From an uncultured Peptoniphilus sp. (GTDB lineage Bacteria > Bacillota > Clostridia > Tissierellales > Peptoniphilaceae): a stretch of DNA of 7,111 nucleotides. Every line of letters starts with the position of its first letter. The first letter of the stretch is position 1. Positions 1-6,890 of this stretch are shown here, piece by piece. The DNA is taken from the NCBI GenBank assembly GCA_947254665.1, contig CAMYEJ010000071.1, positions 1-7,111 on the forward strand, written 5' to 3'. The notes under the pieces were generated by a model. It did not search any database. It had not been told where the DNA came from and saw only the letters and a program-made list of their open reading frames with translations. Both the position numbers and the translations under genes were made by a program.

Positions 1-1
1 G

Positions 2-46
2 TATAAAATAGATGTGAGTAGATTAAGAAAGGATGGGATTATATGA
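2..46 (+). CDS. C-terminal end of an upstream gene (partial, product unknown)
   Basis: Frame 2 is open from the left edge of the window to a TGA at 44-46 and encodes 14 residues, YKIDVSRLRKDGII. The stop overlaps the ATG of the next gene in an ATGA arrangement, which is typical of translationally coupled genes in one operon. The fragment is basic and plausible as protein, but it is too short to assign a family. A regulator C-terminus is one guess that cannot be supported further. The open stretch is short enough to arise by chance, so the ATGA overlap is the main support. Confidence 0.5.
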   Translation, partial: YKIDVSRLRKDGII

Positions 47-771
47 GATACATACCCGTTTCATTGGATACAAAAGATAAAAATGTTCTAGTGCTTGGTG
101 GAGGAGTCTTGGTACTAGAATCTATCAAGAAACTACTCCTTACAGAAGTTCATGCAATCTACATCATTGCACCAGAAATACTACCAGAAATTGCAAAACT
201 AGAAGAAGAAAATCCCGAAAGAATAAAGACCAAAATCATGGATATAGACGAAGGATTTAGATTCTTCGGATACGATATGGTAATCATAGGCACATACAAT
301 TTAAATCTTAACAATGCACTTGAAAATAGAGCTTTAAATTCAAACCTTGCATACCAAAGACTGGATATCAAATCAGAATCCAGTTTCATAATCGATGACT
401 TCTACAATGTAGGCGATATAACTCTTTCTGTTTCCCGCACCTCAAGTCTACCAGAAATCGAAGAAGAATTCTCAAAGGATTTAAAAGACTTAGTAAGTGA
501 CTACAACGAAGATAAAATAAATCTTCTAAAGCAAATACGAACCAACTTGATCAGAAAGAACGCAAAAGACATCGAAAAAACCATCACAAAACTCTACAAA
601 GACGACACAGTTAATCTAAGAGAATATCTAAACTCTAACATTGATGAAAAAATAGAAGAAATATCTAAAGAAAAAACAGAAGAAGTCAAAGATTTAAAAG
701 ATGAAACTTCAGAAGAAAAAGATTTAGAATTAGAAAATAAAGATAATCTAAAAGAAGAAGAAAATAAATAA
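43..771 (+). CDS. Siroheme synthase N-domain-like protein (precorrin-2 dehydrogenase/ferrochelatase family), divergent
   Basis: The 242-aa product resembles the N-terminal module of CysG/Met8, which oxidises precorrin-2 with NAD+ and may insert iron to give siroheme in the cytosol. Residues 1-45 fit the family start: a short strand, then a Rossmann nucleotide loop (VLVLGGG, 15-21) and IIAPE (41-45). Asp108 in RLDIKSESSFI aligns with the catalytic Asp of CysG (its NVVDAP segment). Residues about 140-200 match the family's helical region. There are oddities: the loop reads GGGVLVLES instead of the usual GGGxVAxRK, and the conserved SSGGxSP segment is replaced by SRTSSLP (131-137). Residues 201-242 form a low-complexity tail with 19 acidic and 9 Lys residues. 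The ATG is preceded by AGAAAGGA with a 9-base spacer and overlaps the upstream stop. The fold assignment is fairly secure, but catalytic activity is uncertain. Confidence 0.75.
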   Translation: MRYIPVSLDTKDKNVLVLGGGVLVLESIKKLLLTEVHAIYIIAPEILPEIAKLEEENPERIKTKIMDIDEGFRFFGYDMVIIGTYNLNLNNALENRALNSNLAYQRLDIKSESSFIIDDFYNVGDITLSVSRTSSLPEIEEEFSKDLKDLVSDYNEDKINLLKQIRTNLIRKNAKDIEKTITKLYKDDTVNLREYLNSNIDEKIEEISKEKTEEVKDLKDETSEEKDLELENKDNLKEEENK

Positions 772-779
772 AGAAATAG

Positions 780-809
780 AAAAAGCTGACTTAGTAAGTC
801 AGCTTTTTT
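780..809 (+). terminator. Rho-independent terminator of the siroheme-synthase-like gene
   Basis: AGCTGACTTA and TAAGTCAGCT form a near-perfect inverted repeat, extended by flanking A and T runs (780-793 with 795-808) and followed by a T run. It begins 8 bases after the stop codon at 771. The perfect symmetry leaves a tiny loop, so in practice the loop is probably about 5 bases. The A run on the left side means it could also work in the reverse direction. Confidence 0.9.
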
Positions 810-840
810 ATTCCATAAATCTACTCTTAACTTTAAAAAC

Positions 841-918
841 TAAGTAAGTCTAAGTAGGTGTGCAGAAATTAGCCCAAGAGGCGTAGCCGATTGTTTGAAA
901 CAGCCTGCTGATAGCATT
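841..918. other. Intergenic patch with short inverted repeats, possibly a dispersed repeat or RNA element
   Basis: Between the two terminators lies a stretch unlike its A+T-rich surroundings; for example, 12 of 17 bases at 872-888 are G or C. It begins with an imperfect 10-base tandem repeat, TAAGTAAGTC then TAAGTAGGTG (841-860). It then holds small inverted repeats: GGC-GTA-GCC (880-888), TGTTT-G-AAACA (892-902), and GCAG (862-865) facing CTGC (905-908). AGCC occurs three times (871, 885, 902). No open reading frame of note was seen. The wording GCAGAAATT...GTAGCCGATTGTTTGA feels like a repeat found between genes in Firmicutes, but this is recollection, not a search. Function unknown. Confidence 0.35.
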
Positions 919-952
919 AAAAAAACTCATGCTCTACGTAGAGCGTGAGTTT
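919..952 (-). terminator. Terminator of the minus-strand operon (probably bidirectional)
   Basis: Bases 923-937 pair with 938-952 around the central ACGT, giving AACTCATGCTCTA facing TAGAGCGTGAGTT with a single T-G wobble (930/945). Read on the minus strand, the hairpin is followed by seven T (complement of 919-925), placing it 30 bases after the cardiolipin synthase stop. Read on the plus strand, it is followed by a T-rich run (951-969), so it can also stop readthrough from the left. Convergent genes sharing such a hairpin is a usual arrangement. Confidence 0.88.
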
Positions 953-981
953 AATTTTTATTTTTTTTAATCTAGGGCATC

Positions 982-2574
982 TTACATTAACGGACCGAAG
1001 ATTCTCATAAATGCGCCGAAAAATCTATATTTCCTTGGAAATGATTGGTAGTATTCTATATCGATTCTTTGGCTTACTGCCAATGTGTTTTGAAAATCTT
1101 CTTCTACGCTTTCTGTAGTTTCTCTTCCATGGATAAATATTCCGTTTTCAAAGTTTAGATACATGGATCTAAAGTCCATGTTAACAGTTGAGACTGTCGT
1201 TGCTTCTCCGTCTATTATTACCACTTTTGAATGGACAAATCCCGGTGTATATTCGTAGATTTTTACTCCTTCTGGGATTAAATCTTTGTAGTAGGATCTT
1301 GCTACTGCAAATGGTATCTTCTTGTCTGGAATGTGTGGCATGATGATCTTCACATCGATTCCCCTCTTCGCCGCAAATGTTAACGCGGTTAGCACTTCGT
1401 TATCTAGGACCAAGTAAGGGGTCATGATATGAATATATTTTTTCGCTTCATAGATCATGTAGAGGTACACGTTCTTCGCAAGGGATTCTCCATCTCCTGG
1501 CGCATCTGCGTATGGTATAACGTACTCGTCACTATTTGGAAAGAATCCGTCCGTTGGCGCTAGATACTTGTCATAATCTTCTTTTTCGTCTGCAAATATA
1601 TTCCACATTTGAAGAAATATTGCGGTCATGCTCTTAACTGCTTCGCCTCTTATGCGTATGACATTGTCTTTCCAGTGTCCGTATACTTCGATTAAGTTTA
1701 CATATTCGTCTGCTAAGTTAACTCCGCCTGAAAATGCCAGATCGTTATCTATCACTAAGACTTTTCTATGGTCCCTGTTATTTTGATAGGTTGATAGAAA
1801 TGGTGATACTGGTGCAAATATCTTAACCTTTATACCCTTGCTCTCTAGTTCTTCTTCGAAGTTTTTTGGAAGGTTAAACATACAGATGGCGTCAAACATA
1901 AATCTGACTTCTACCCCTTCTCTTACCTTTTCTTCCATTATGCTTACAAATTCATCTAGAATTTTGCCCGGTTTTAGTATGAAATATTCTGCAAATATAA
2001 ATTCCTTCGCCTGTCTCATTGCTGAGAATATTGCATCGAATCCTTCCACAGTATTTTCATAGTAATCGACCTTTGTGTTTTTATAAACTGGATATGGTCC
2101 CATCTTGTGAACATAATCAGCAAGTCCTTTAAATTCACTGGCTTCTTTTTCCATCTCAACTAAATGGTCCTTGTTTTGAAATAGGTATGGCTTCGTCTTC
2201 TTAATATTTTCTTTTAGTGAACTTATTCCAAGTTTGTTTCCTGGAAATGTGTGAAGGAATAGATATAGCATGGTTCCAAATGCTGGAAACACAGATATCG
2301 GTGCCATCCATGATATTTTAAATGCTGGGTTCATATCCTTATCGATGATATGCGTAATCATCCCAATGGTTATTATGGTCATCGCCGGTGCAAAATATTT
2401 AATATATGATTTGAACTTGGTGTAGATTACAAATAATATCACCAGTTGAATCAGTACAAGGACAATGATCAGTATCATAGGCCTGTCCTTGTACCTTTTA
2501 GATAGGACTTTCGCCCAGTCTTCGTATTTCTTTTTTAAATTCTCTTTTTTCTTTTTAGATATTATCTTTCCCAT
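982..2574 (-). CDS. cls: Cardiolipin synthase (phospholipase D superfamily)
   Basis: The 530-aa protein joins two phosphatidylglycerol molecules into cardiolipin and glycerol at the inner face of the membrane. A Lys-rich cytosolic start (1-32) is followed by three hydrophobic segments (about 33-52, 61-77 and 88-108) containing NPAFKISW and FPAFGTMLYLF, typical of Firmicutes Cls. Two HKD phospholipase D motifs are intact: H269/K271/D276 with downstream GGVNLADEY (283-291), and H448/K450/D455 followed by STVNMDFRSMYLNFE (462-476). Length fits the family, which is usually about 480-520 aa. It starts 2 bases after the M24 peptidase stop and has no good ribosome site of its own (an AAAAGG lies about 20 bases upstream), so coupling to the upstream gene is likely. 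Met33, preceded by AAGGACAGG, is an alternative start directly before the first membrane segment. It is the last gene of its operon. Confidence 0.95.
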   Translation of the reverse strand: MGKIISKKKKENLKKKYEDWAKVLSKRYKDRPMILIIVLVLIQLVILFVIYTKFKSYIKYFAPAMTIITIGMITHIIDKDMNPAFKISWMAPISVFPAFGTMLYLFLHTFPGNKLGISSLKENIKKTKPYLFQNKDHLVEMEKEASEFKGLADYVHKMGPYPVYKNTKVDYYENTVEGFDAIFSAMRQAKEFIFAEYFILKPGKILDEFVSIMEEKVREGVEVRFMFDAICMFNLPKNFEEELESKGIKVKIFAPVSPFLSTYQNNRDHRKVLVIDNDLAFSGGVNLADEYVNLIEVYGHWKDNVIRIRGEAVKSMTAIFLQMWNIFADEKEDYDKYLAPTDGFFPNSDEYVIPYADAPGDGESLAKNVYLYMIYEAKKYIHIMTPYLVLDNEVLTALTFAAKRGIDVKIIMPHIPDKKIPFAVARSYYKDLIPEGVKIYEYTPGFVHSKVVIIDGEATTVSTVNMDFRSMYLNFENGIFIHGRETTESVEEDFQNTLAVSQRIDIEYYQSFPRKYRFFGAFMRIFGPLM

Positions 2575-2576
2575 TT

Positions 2577-3632
2577 TTATTTTATGATTTTAAAGCCTTT
2601 TGGATATTTGTTTAAGACTTGACATCCATCTTCTGTAACTACTACCAAGTCTTCAATCCTAACTCCGCATACTCCAGGTACATAGATTCCTGGCTCTATG
2701 GAAAATATGTTTCCAACTTTACAAATATTTTCGTTGTTTTGAGATACGTCTCCTGCTTCGTGGACTTCCCTTCCGATGAAGTGTCCAGTTCTATGGGTGA
2801 AGTATTCTCCGTAGCCTGCGTCTTCTATTATCTTTCTAGCTGCTCTATCTACGTCTTTTAATTTTACTCCTGGTGCTACCTTTTTGATTGCTGTTTCATT
2901 GGCAAGTTTTACAGTTTCGTAAATCTTCTTCGCTTCTTCTGAGGCTTCCTTGTAGAAGAATGTTCTCGTCATATCTGAACAGTATCCGTCCTTGATACAT
3001 CCTATGTCTACAACTATAGAATCTCCCGCCTTCTTTCTGCTGTCGTCTGTCACATGGTGTGGGTCCCATGAAGCTTTTCCATATCCTACGATTGGTTCAA
3101 AGGAAAATCCTTCTGATCCTAAATCTTTATATGTCTTTAAAAGAAGTTCTCTCATTTCCATTTCTGTGTAATCTTCTTTTAGAAGTTCTTCCATTCTACC
3201 CATGGCAAGGTCGTTTAATCTTGATGCTTCTGCCATAAGTTTCACTTCTTCCGCATCCTTTATCGCTCTTATATCATCTATTAGATTAGATGCAACGACG
3301 AATTCCTTCTTTCCATCCATAATTGGCAATAGAAATCTTGCGTCCATGAATTTGTCTACACCGATTTTTTTAGAATCTTTGATTTCATTTTTAAGCATTC
3401 CTACATAATCATCTGTATCCAAGAAGTAGATAGGTTCTACATATTTATTTCCATCTACATTAAATAATTTGGATAAAAATAGTTTTGCACTATTATCTTT
3501 TATAACTAGGACATACATCCTTTCCCCTGGATCGATTTCAATTCCAGTTAGGTAATCTATTGCCACTCCGTCTGTTATCAAAAGAGTGTCTAGGTCTGTG
3601 TCTTTTAACTTATCATATAGTTTGTTAATCAT
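2577..3632 (-). CDS. M24 family metallopeptidase, Xaa-Pro aminopeptidase/dipeptidase type
   Basis: The 351-aa enzyme should remove N-terminal residues next to proline from peptides, or split Xaa-Pro dipeptides, in the cytosol. Residues 1 to about 125 form a creatinase-type N-domain and about 130-351 the pita-bread catalytic domain. All five dinuclear metal ligands are visible: D209 (VVDIG), D220 (YCSDMTRT), H284 (RTGHFIG), E313 (SIEPGIY) and E327 (GVRIEDL). PHH at 191-193 and VHE (290-292) supply the usual active-site histidines. One deviation is GHFIG where the family normally has GHGxG. Length is normal for this subfamily, and no signal peptide is present. The ATG overlaps the upstream stop (ATGA), and AGAAGG lies just before it inside that gene. 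Aminopeptidase (PepP-like) versus prolidase (PepQ-like) cannot be settled by eye, so no symbol is given. Confidence 0.93.
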   Translation of the reverse strand: MINKLYDKLKDTDLDTLLITDGVAIDYLTGIEIDPGERMYVLVIKDNSAKLFLSKLFNVDGNKYVEPIYFLDTDDYVGMLKNEIKDSKKIGVDKFMDARFLLPIMDGKKEFVVASNLIDDIRAIKDAEEVKLMAEASRLNDLAMGRMEELLKEDYTEMEMRELLLKTYKDLGSEGFSFEPIVGYGKASWDPHHVTDDSRKKAGDSIVVDIGCIKDGYCSDMTRTFFYKEASEEAKKIYETVKLANETAIKKVAPGVKLKDVDRAARKIIEDAGYGEYFTHRTGHFIGREVHEAGDVSQNNENICKVGNIFSIEPGIYVPGVCGVRIEDLVVVTEDGCQVLNKYPKGFKIIK

Positions 3633-3895
3633 TTTTCACCTTCTAATTCAATTGCTATGACTTTTTTATTTAAAGTCTCATCCAAATTTACAAATTTTGC
3701 GTCCCTTGCTTCAAACTTTTCTCTTCCATCTTCATAAGAAGTTACGAGAGCCTTCTTCAAATTTTTGATTATCTCGTAGGTAGATTTGTCGTAGTCCATG
3801 TAGTAGTATGTAGCGCCATTGATAGTAGTCTTTTGCATCTTTAAATTTACAGGGCTATCCGCATCTATAAAAGATATTTTTACATTAGATTCCAT
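3629..3895 (-). CDS. Small hypothetical protein, first gene of the peptidase-cls operon
   Basis: An 88-aa protein that I do not recognise. It starts MESNVKISF and ends AIELEGEK. There is no signal peptide, membrane segment, Cys cluster or obvious catalytic motif. The sequence alternates like beta strands near the start (VKISFIDA, ATYYYMDYD), has a probable helix in the middle (STYEIIKNLKKAL), and ends in another strand (KKVIAIEL), suggesting a small soluble alpha/beta domain. The start at 3895 is chosen because GGAGG (3906-3902) lies 6 bases before it. The ATG at 3901-3899 touches the GGAGG, and a longer reading to 3946 would run back through the ribosome site and promoter. The stop overlaps the M24 peptidase start (ATGA), so the two are probably translationally coupled and made in similar amounts. 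Confidence 0.8.
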   Translation of the reverse strand: MESNVKISFIDADSPVNLKMQKTTINGATYYYMDYDKSTYEIIKNLKKALVTSYEDGREKFEARDAKFVNLDETLNKKVIAIELEGEK

Positions 3896-3901
3896 AGTCA
3901 T

Positions 3902-3906
3902 CCTCC
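3902..3906 (-). promoter_or_regulatory. Ribosome binding site fixing the small gene's start
   Basis: Minus-strand GGAGG sits 6 bases upstream of the ATG at 3895-3893. It directly abuts another in-frame ATG (3901-3899), which is therefore too close to be used efficiently. This site decides the 88-aa start over the 90-aa and 105-aa readings. Confidence 0.8.
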
Positions 3907-3912
3907 AAGTAC

Positions 3913-3941
3913 ATTGTAGCATATTGAAAATTTGTATTAAA
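3913..3941 (-). promoter_or_regulatory. Extended -10 promoter of the minus-strand operon
   Basis: On the minus strand TATGCTACAAT carries a TGn extension (TGC, 3921-3919) and a TACAAT -10 box (3918-3913), five of six matches to consensus. With a 17-base spacer the -35 position is TTTAAT (3941-3936), which is weak, as is common when the -10 is extended. The expected start, about 7 bases past the -10, falls near 3906, at the beginning of the GGAGG site. The leader would then be only about 11 bases. Confidence 0.6.
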
Positions 3942-3968
3942 GACAATAATTACCCTCTATGTTATAAT
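3940..3968 (+). promoter_or_regulatory. Extended -10 promoter of the M16C peptidase gene
   Basis: A perfect TATAAT (3963-3968) is preceded by TGT (3960-3962), giving an extended -10 (TATGTTATAAT). AAGACA (3940-3945), four of six matches to TTGACA, lies exactly 17 bases upstream. The expected transcription start is near 3975, where the AAGGAGG ribosome site (3975-3981) begins, so the leader would be about 11 bases. The -35 region overlaps that of the leftward promoter by two bases. Confidence 0.75.
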
Positions 3969-3974
3969 TATAGC

Positions 3975-3981
3975 AAGGAGG
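3975..3981 (+). promoter_or_regulatory. Strong ribosome binding site of the M16C peptidase gene
   Basis: AAGGAGG lies 4 bases before the ATG at 3986. This is a full-strength Shine-Dalgarno match with slightly tight spacing, and it supports 3986 as the start. Confidence 0.85.
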
Positions 3982-3985
3982 CAAT

Positions 3986-6868
3986 ATGAAAAATTACAAA
4001 TTAATCGAACAAAAATATATAGAAGATATCCATTCAGAAGTAACTCTTTATGAACATGAAAAGACTAAGGCAAGGGTCGTAACTCTTGAAAATGATATGG
4101 ATAACTTAGCATTTGGAATCGGATTTAAAACTCCACCTAAAGATTCCACCGGTGTTGCCCACATACTTGAACACAGTGTTCTTGGAACCAATGAAAAATA
4201 TACCACCAAGGAACCTTTTTTTGACCTAGTTAAAACTTCTGTGGCAACATTTTTAAATGCGATGACATTCTGTGATAAAACCATCTATCCTTTCTCATCA
4301 AAAAATAAAAAAGATTTCTACAATCTTTTAGACGTATATATGACTTCTGTCCTTTTCCCAGGAATTTATAAGAGCAAAAATATATTCCTAAGAGAAGGCT
4401 GGCACTACGAACTTCTTAACAAAGAAGACGACATAACTATAAATGGTATCGTCTACAACGAAATGAAGGGTGCCTACTCATCTGAAGACGAACAAATCTA
4501 CGATGGAATAAGACTAAAACTTCTTGAAAATTCTACCTATGGCATAGACTCAGGCGGTAATCCAAAGAATATTCCTGATTTAAGCTACGAAGAATTCCTA
4601 GATTTCCATAGAAAATACTACCACCCATCCAACTCATACATCTACATCTCTGGTAACCTTGACATGGAAGAAGCACTAGAAACTATCGATAGAGACTTCT
4701 TATCTAAGTTTGACTACCTCGATGTGGATTCAGAAATAATTCTACCTCCAGCCAGAACTAAGAGAGAAGAATTTAACTATGAATACGCAGCTGCCAAGGA
4801 AGAAAAGAACAAAGACTACTTGGCAATCGGATACAATCTCGGAAGATACGACGACAAAATAGATTCATTCATGGCAAACTTCATGAGCGAACTTCTCATA
4901 GATTCAGAAGCAGCTCCAGTTAAAGAAGCACTCGTTGCCAAAGGTCTCGGTGAAGATGTTTATGCTGAAACCCAAGAAGGACTAGTTTTAGATTTCAATA
5001 TCTTCTCTAAGTACACATCTCGCGATAGAAAAGATGAATTCGTAGAAACCATCGAAAGCACACTTAGAGATCTAGTTAAAAATGGAATCGACAAGGAACT
5101 ACTAATAGCAACTCTAAACAAAGTTGAATTTGGAATAAGAGAAGGCGGCGGAGCAAACGCACAAATCTACAGATTTATCTGGGCAATGTCCAACTGGCAC
5201 TACGGCAAGACACCTTTCGAAGGTCTAGATTTCTCAAAGACTATTAATTTCATAAGAGACAAAATCGACACCGACTACTTCGAAAGATATATAGAAGAAA
5301 AATTCCTAAAAAACGAAAACTCAGTAGTCATGGTTGCAACTCCATCTGCAACTAAAAACGAAAAAGAAGCTAAGGAACTAAAAGATAAGCTAAGCGCATA
5401 CAAAGCATCACTAAGTGATAAAGAAATCGAAAAACTAATAGAAGATACCAAGGCTTTCAACGAATTTTTAACCAAGGAAGATTCTGAAGAAGACAAGGCA
5501 ACCTTGCCATCACTTGAACTCACAGACATAAAACCAGAGATCGAACACACAGCATTTTCTGTAGAAGAGTATAAAAATTCTGAAATTTTAAAGATAGACC
5601 AACCTACAAATGGAATCACATTCTTAAACTTTATGTTTGACAGTTCCTTTGTAAAAGAAGAGGATCTATTCTACTATTCACTACTAGATGCATTCTTAAC
5701 CAAACTAAACACAGAAAATTATAGTTACCAAGAACTGGATAATATAATCAACATGAACACAGGCGGAATCAATTCCAAGTCCATCGTACTGACCCACAGC
5801 AAGACAAAGGAAATGATGCCTAAGTTCAAAGTAACCATGAGAGTTCTATCAGACAAGGCTTATAAATCTTTTGAAATCCTCGAAGAAGTGCTATTTAGAA
5901 CTAAATTTGAAAACAAGAAGAGAATGAAGGACATCCTCCTTGAACTAAAGAGCGACATGGATAGCCGTGCCATCCAAATGGGACATATAGCAGCAGCAAA
6001 TGTAGTTAAATCCTACTACGCAAAAGATTCCTACTACCAACAAGTAATAGGAGGATTTATATTCTATAATAGACTCTGTGACTTTATCGAAAACTTTGAC
6101 GACGAAGTAGACACATTAATAGAAAAACTAAAAGAATTTGCATCTAAGATGTTCAATCGTCGTGGCATGGTAGTAAGTGTCACTCAAGAAGGAAACCATA
6201 TGGATAATATTTCTGAAGTAAAGAAATTCATCGACCATTTAATCGACGAAGAAGTGGTTGCAAGTCCATTTGAATTCAAAGAAAATCCAAGAAACGTAGC
6301 ATACACATCATCAGCAAATGTAAACTATGTAGCAAAAGGTTACTCATACAGTAAAATCGGAAAAGAATACAACGGAAATATCGCAGTAGTTCAAAACCTA
6401 GTAGGCTCAGACTTCCTATACACTGAAATCCGTGCAAAAGGCGGCGCTTACGGTCAAAGTCTTATAGTAAATCAAGACGGAGATATGGTAGCAATCTCTT
6501 ATAGAGATCCACATATCATAAACACATTAAAAGTTTACGACCAAATTCCAGAATATCTAAAGAATCTTAAACTAACAGACAAGGAATTAAAAGACGCAAT
6601 CATCGGTTCAATCAACACCTTCGATCCAAATCTATCACCACAGGACAAAGGCGAACTAGCAATGTCAAGATATATCACAGATCTAACAGAAGAAGAAGTT
6701 GCAAAGAACAAAGAGGAATGTCTAAAAACAACCTTGGAAGATTTGAAAAAATACGCAGAAGTAGTAGAAAAAGTAATGGAAAAAGAATATATCTGTGTCA
6801 TCGGAAACGAAGAAAAAATCATGGAACACAAAGAATTATTCGGCGAAATCATGCCATTACAAAGATAA
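3986..6868 (+). CDS. M16C zinc metallopeptidase, presequence protease (PreP/Cym1) type
   Basis: The 960-aa protein is a single-chain insulinase-family peptidase that encloses and degrades unstructured peptides. The inverted zinc motif HILEH is at 59-63 (H59, E62, H63), with the third zinc ligand E159 in YNEMKGAYS, 100 residues later as in PreP. FFDLVKTSVATFLNAMTFCDKTIYPFSS-type sequence at 78-105 is the PreP-like signature region. The C-terminal half supplies R816 and Y822 in IRAKGGAYGQ, the conserved Arg/Tyr pair that completes the active site. A charged Lys/Glu-rich linker (about 455-505) joins the two halves, as in PreP. Length matches the usual 950-1000 aa. No signal peptide or membrane segment is visible, so it should act in the cytosol, probably recycling peptides. 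It is transcribed alone, divergent from the M24 peptidase operon. Confidence 0.95.
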   Translation: MKNYKLIEQKYIEDIHSEVTLYEHEKTKARVVTLENDMDNLAFGIGFKTPPKDSTGVAHILEHSVLGTNEKYTTKEPFFDLVKTSVATFLNAMTFCDKTIYPFSSKNKKDFYNLLDVYMTSVLFPGIYKSKNIFLREGWHYELLNKEDDITINGIVYNEMKGAYSSEDEQIYDGIRLKLLENSTYGIDSGGNPKNIPDLSYEEFLDFHRKYYHPSNSYIYISGNLDMEEALETIDRDFLSKFDYLDVDSEIILPPARTKREEFNYEYAAAKEEKNKDYLAIGYNLGRYDDKIDSFMANFMSELLIDSEAAPVKEALVAKGLGEDVYAETQEGLVLDFNIFSKYTSRDRKDEFVETIESTLRDLVKNGIDKELLIATLNKVEFGIREGGGANAQIYRFIWAMSNWHYGKTPFEGLDFSKTINFIRDKIDTDYFERYIEEKFLKNENSVVMVATPSATKNEKEAKELKDKLSAYKASLSDKEIEKLIEDTKAFNEFLTKEDSEEDKATLPSLELTDIKPEIEHTAFSVEEYKNSEILKIDQPTNGITFLNFMFDSSFVKEEDLFYYSLLDAFLTKLNTENYSYQELDNIINMNTGGINSKSIVLTHSKTKEMMPKFKVTMRVLSDKAYKSFEILEEVLFRTKFENKKRMKDILLELKSDMDSRAIQMGHIAAANVVKSYYAKDSYYQQVIGGFIFYNRLCDFIENFDDEVDTLIEKLKEFASKMFNRRGMVVSVTQEGNHMDNISEVKKFIDHLIDEEVVASPFEFKENPRNVAYTSSANVNYVAKGYSYSKIGKEYNGNIAVVQNLVGSDFLYTEIRAKGGAYGQSLIVNQDGDMVAISYRDPHIINTLKVYDQIPEYLKNLKLTDKELKDAIIGSINTFDPNLSPQDKGELAMSRYITDLTEEEVAKNKEECLKTTLEDLKKYAEVVEKVMEKEYICVIGNEEKIMEHKELFGEIMPLQR

Positions 6869-6890
6869 AATTAAAATTAAATTAAATTAG

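Noticed and set aside
2..9. TATAAAAT as a -10 promoter box for the siroheme-synthase-like gene
   Set aside because: It lies inside the probable end of an upstream coding frame and no -35 can be seen because the window starts there. A+T-rich matches are expected by chance.
841..860. Two 10-base repeats as the start of a CRISPR or satellite array
   Set aside because: There are only two imperfect copies, with no spacers and no further units.
3924..3929. TTGAAA as the -35 box of the M16C promoter
   Set aside because: It is 33 bases from the TATAAT box, far beyond a workable spacer. AAGACA at 17 bases is the better placed candidate.
3896..3946. Longer 105-aa version of the small operon gene, starting at 3946
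   Set aside because: The extra 17 codons would run through the extended -10 promoter and the GGAGG ribosome site, and no ribosome site precedes 3946. The 88-aa start fits much better.
5275..5619. Antisense reading frame of 114 codons within the M16C gene
   Set aside because: It is a Ser-rich shadow of the Glu/Lys-rich linker on the other strand, without a ribosome site or family resemblance. Other antisense frames (159-389, 4048-4284, 6535-6852, and plus-strand frames within 1838-3408) were rejected for the same reason.
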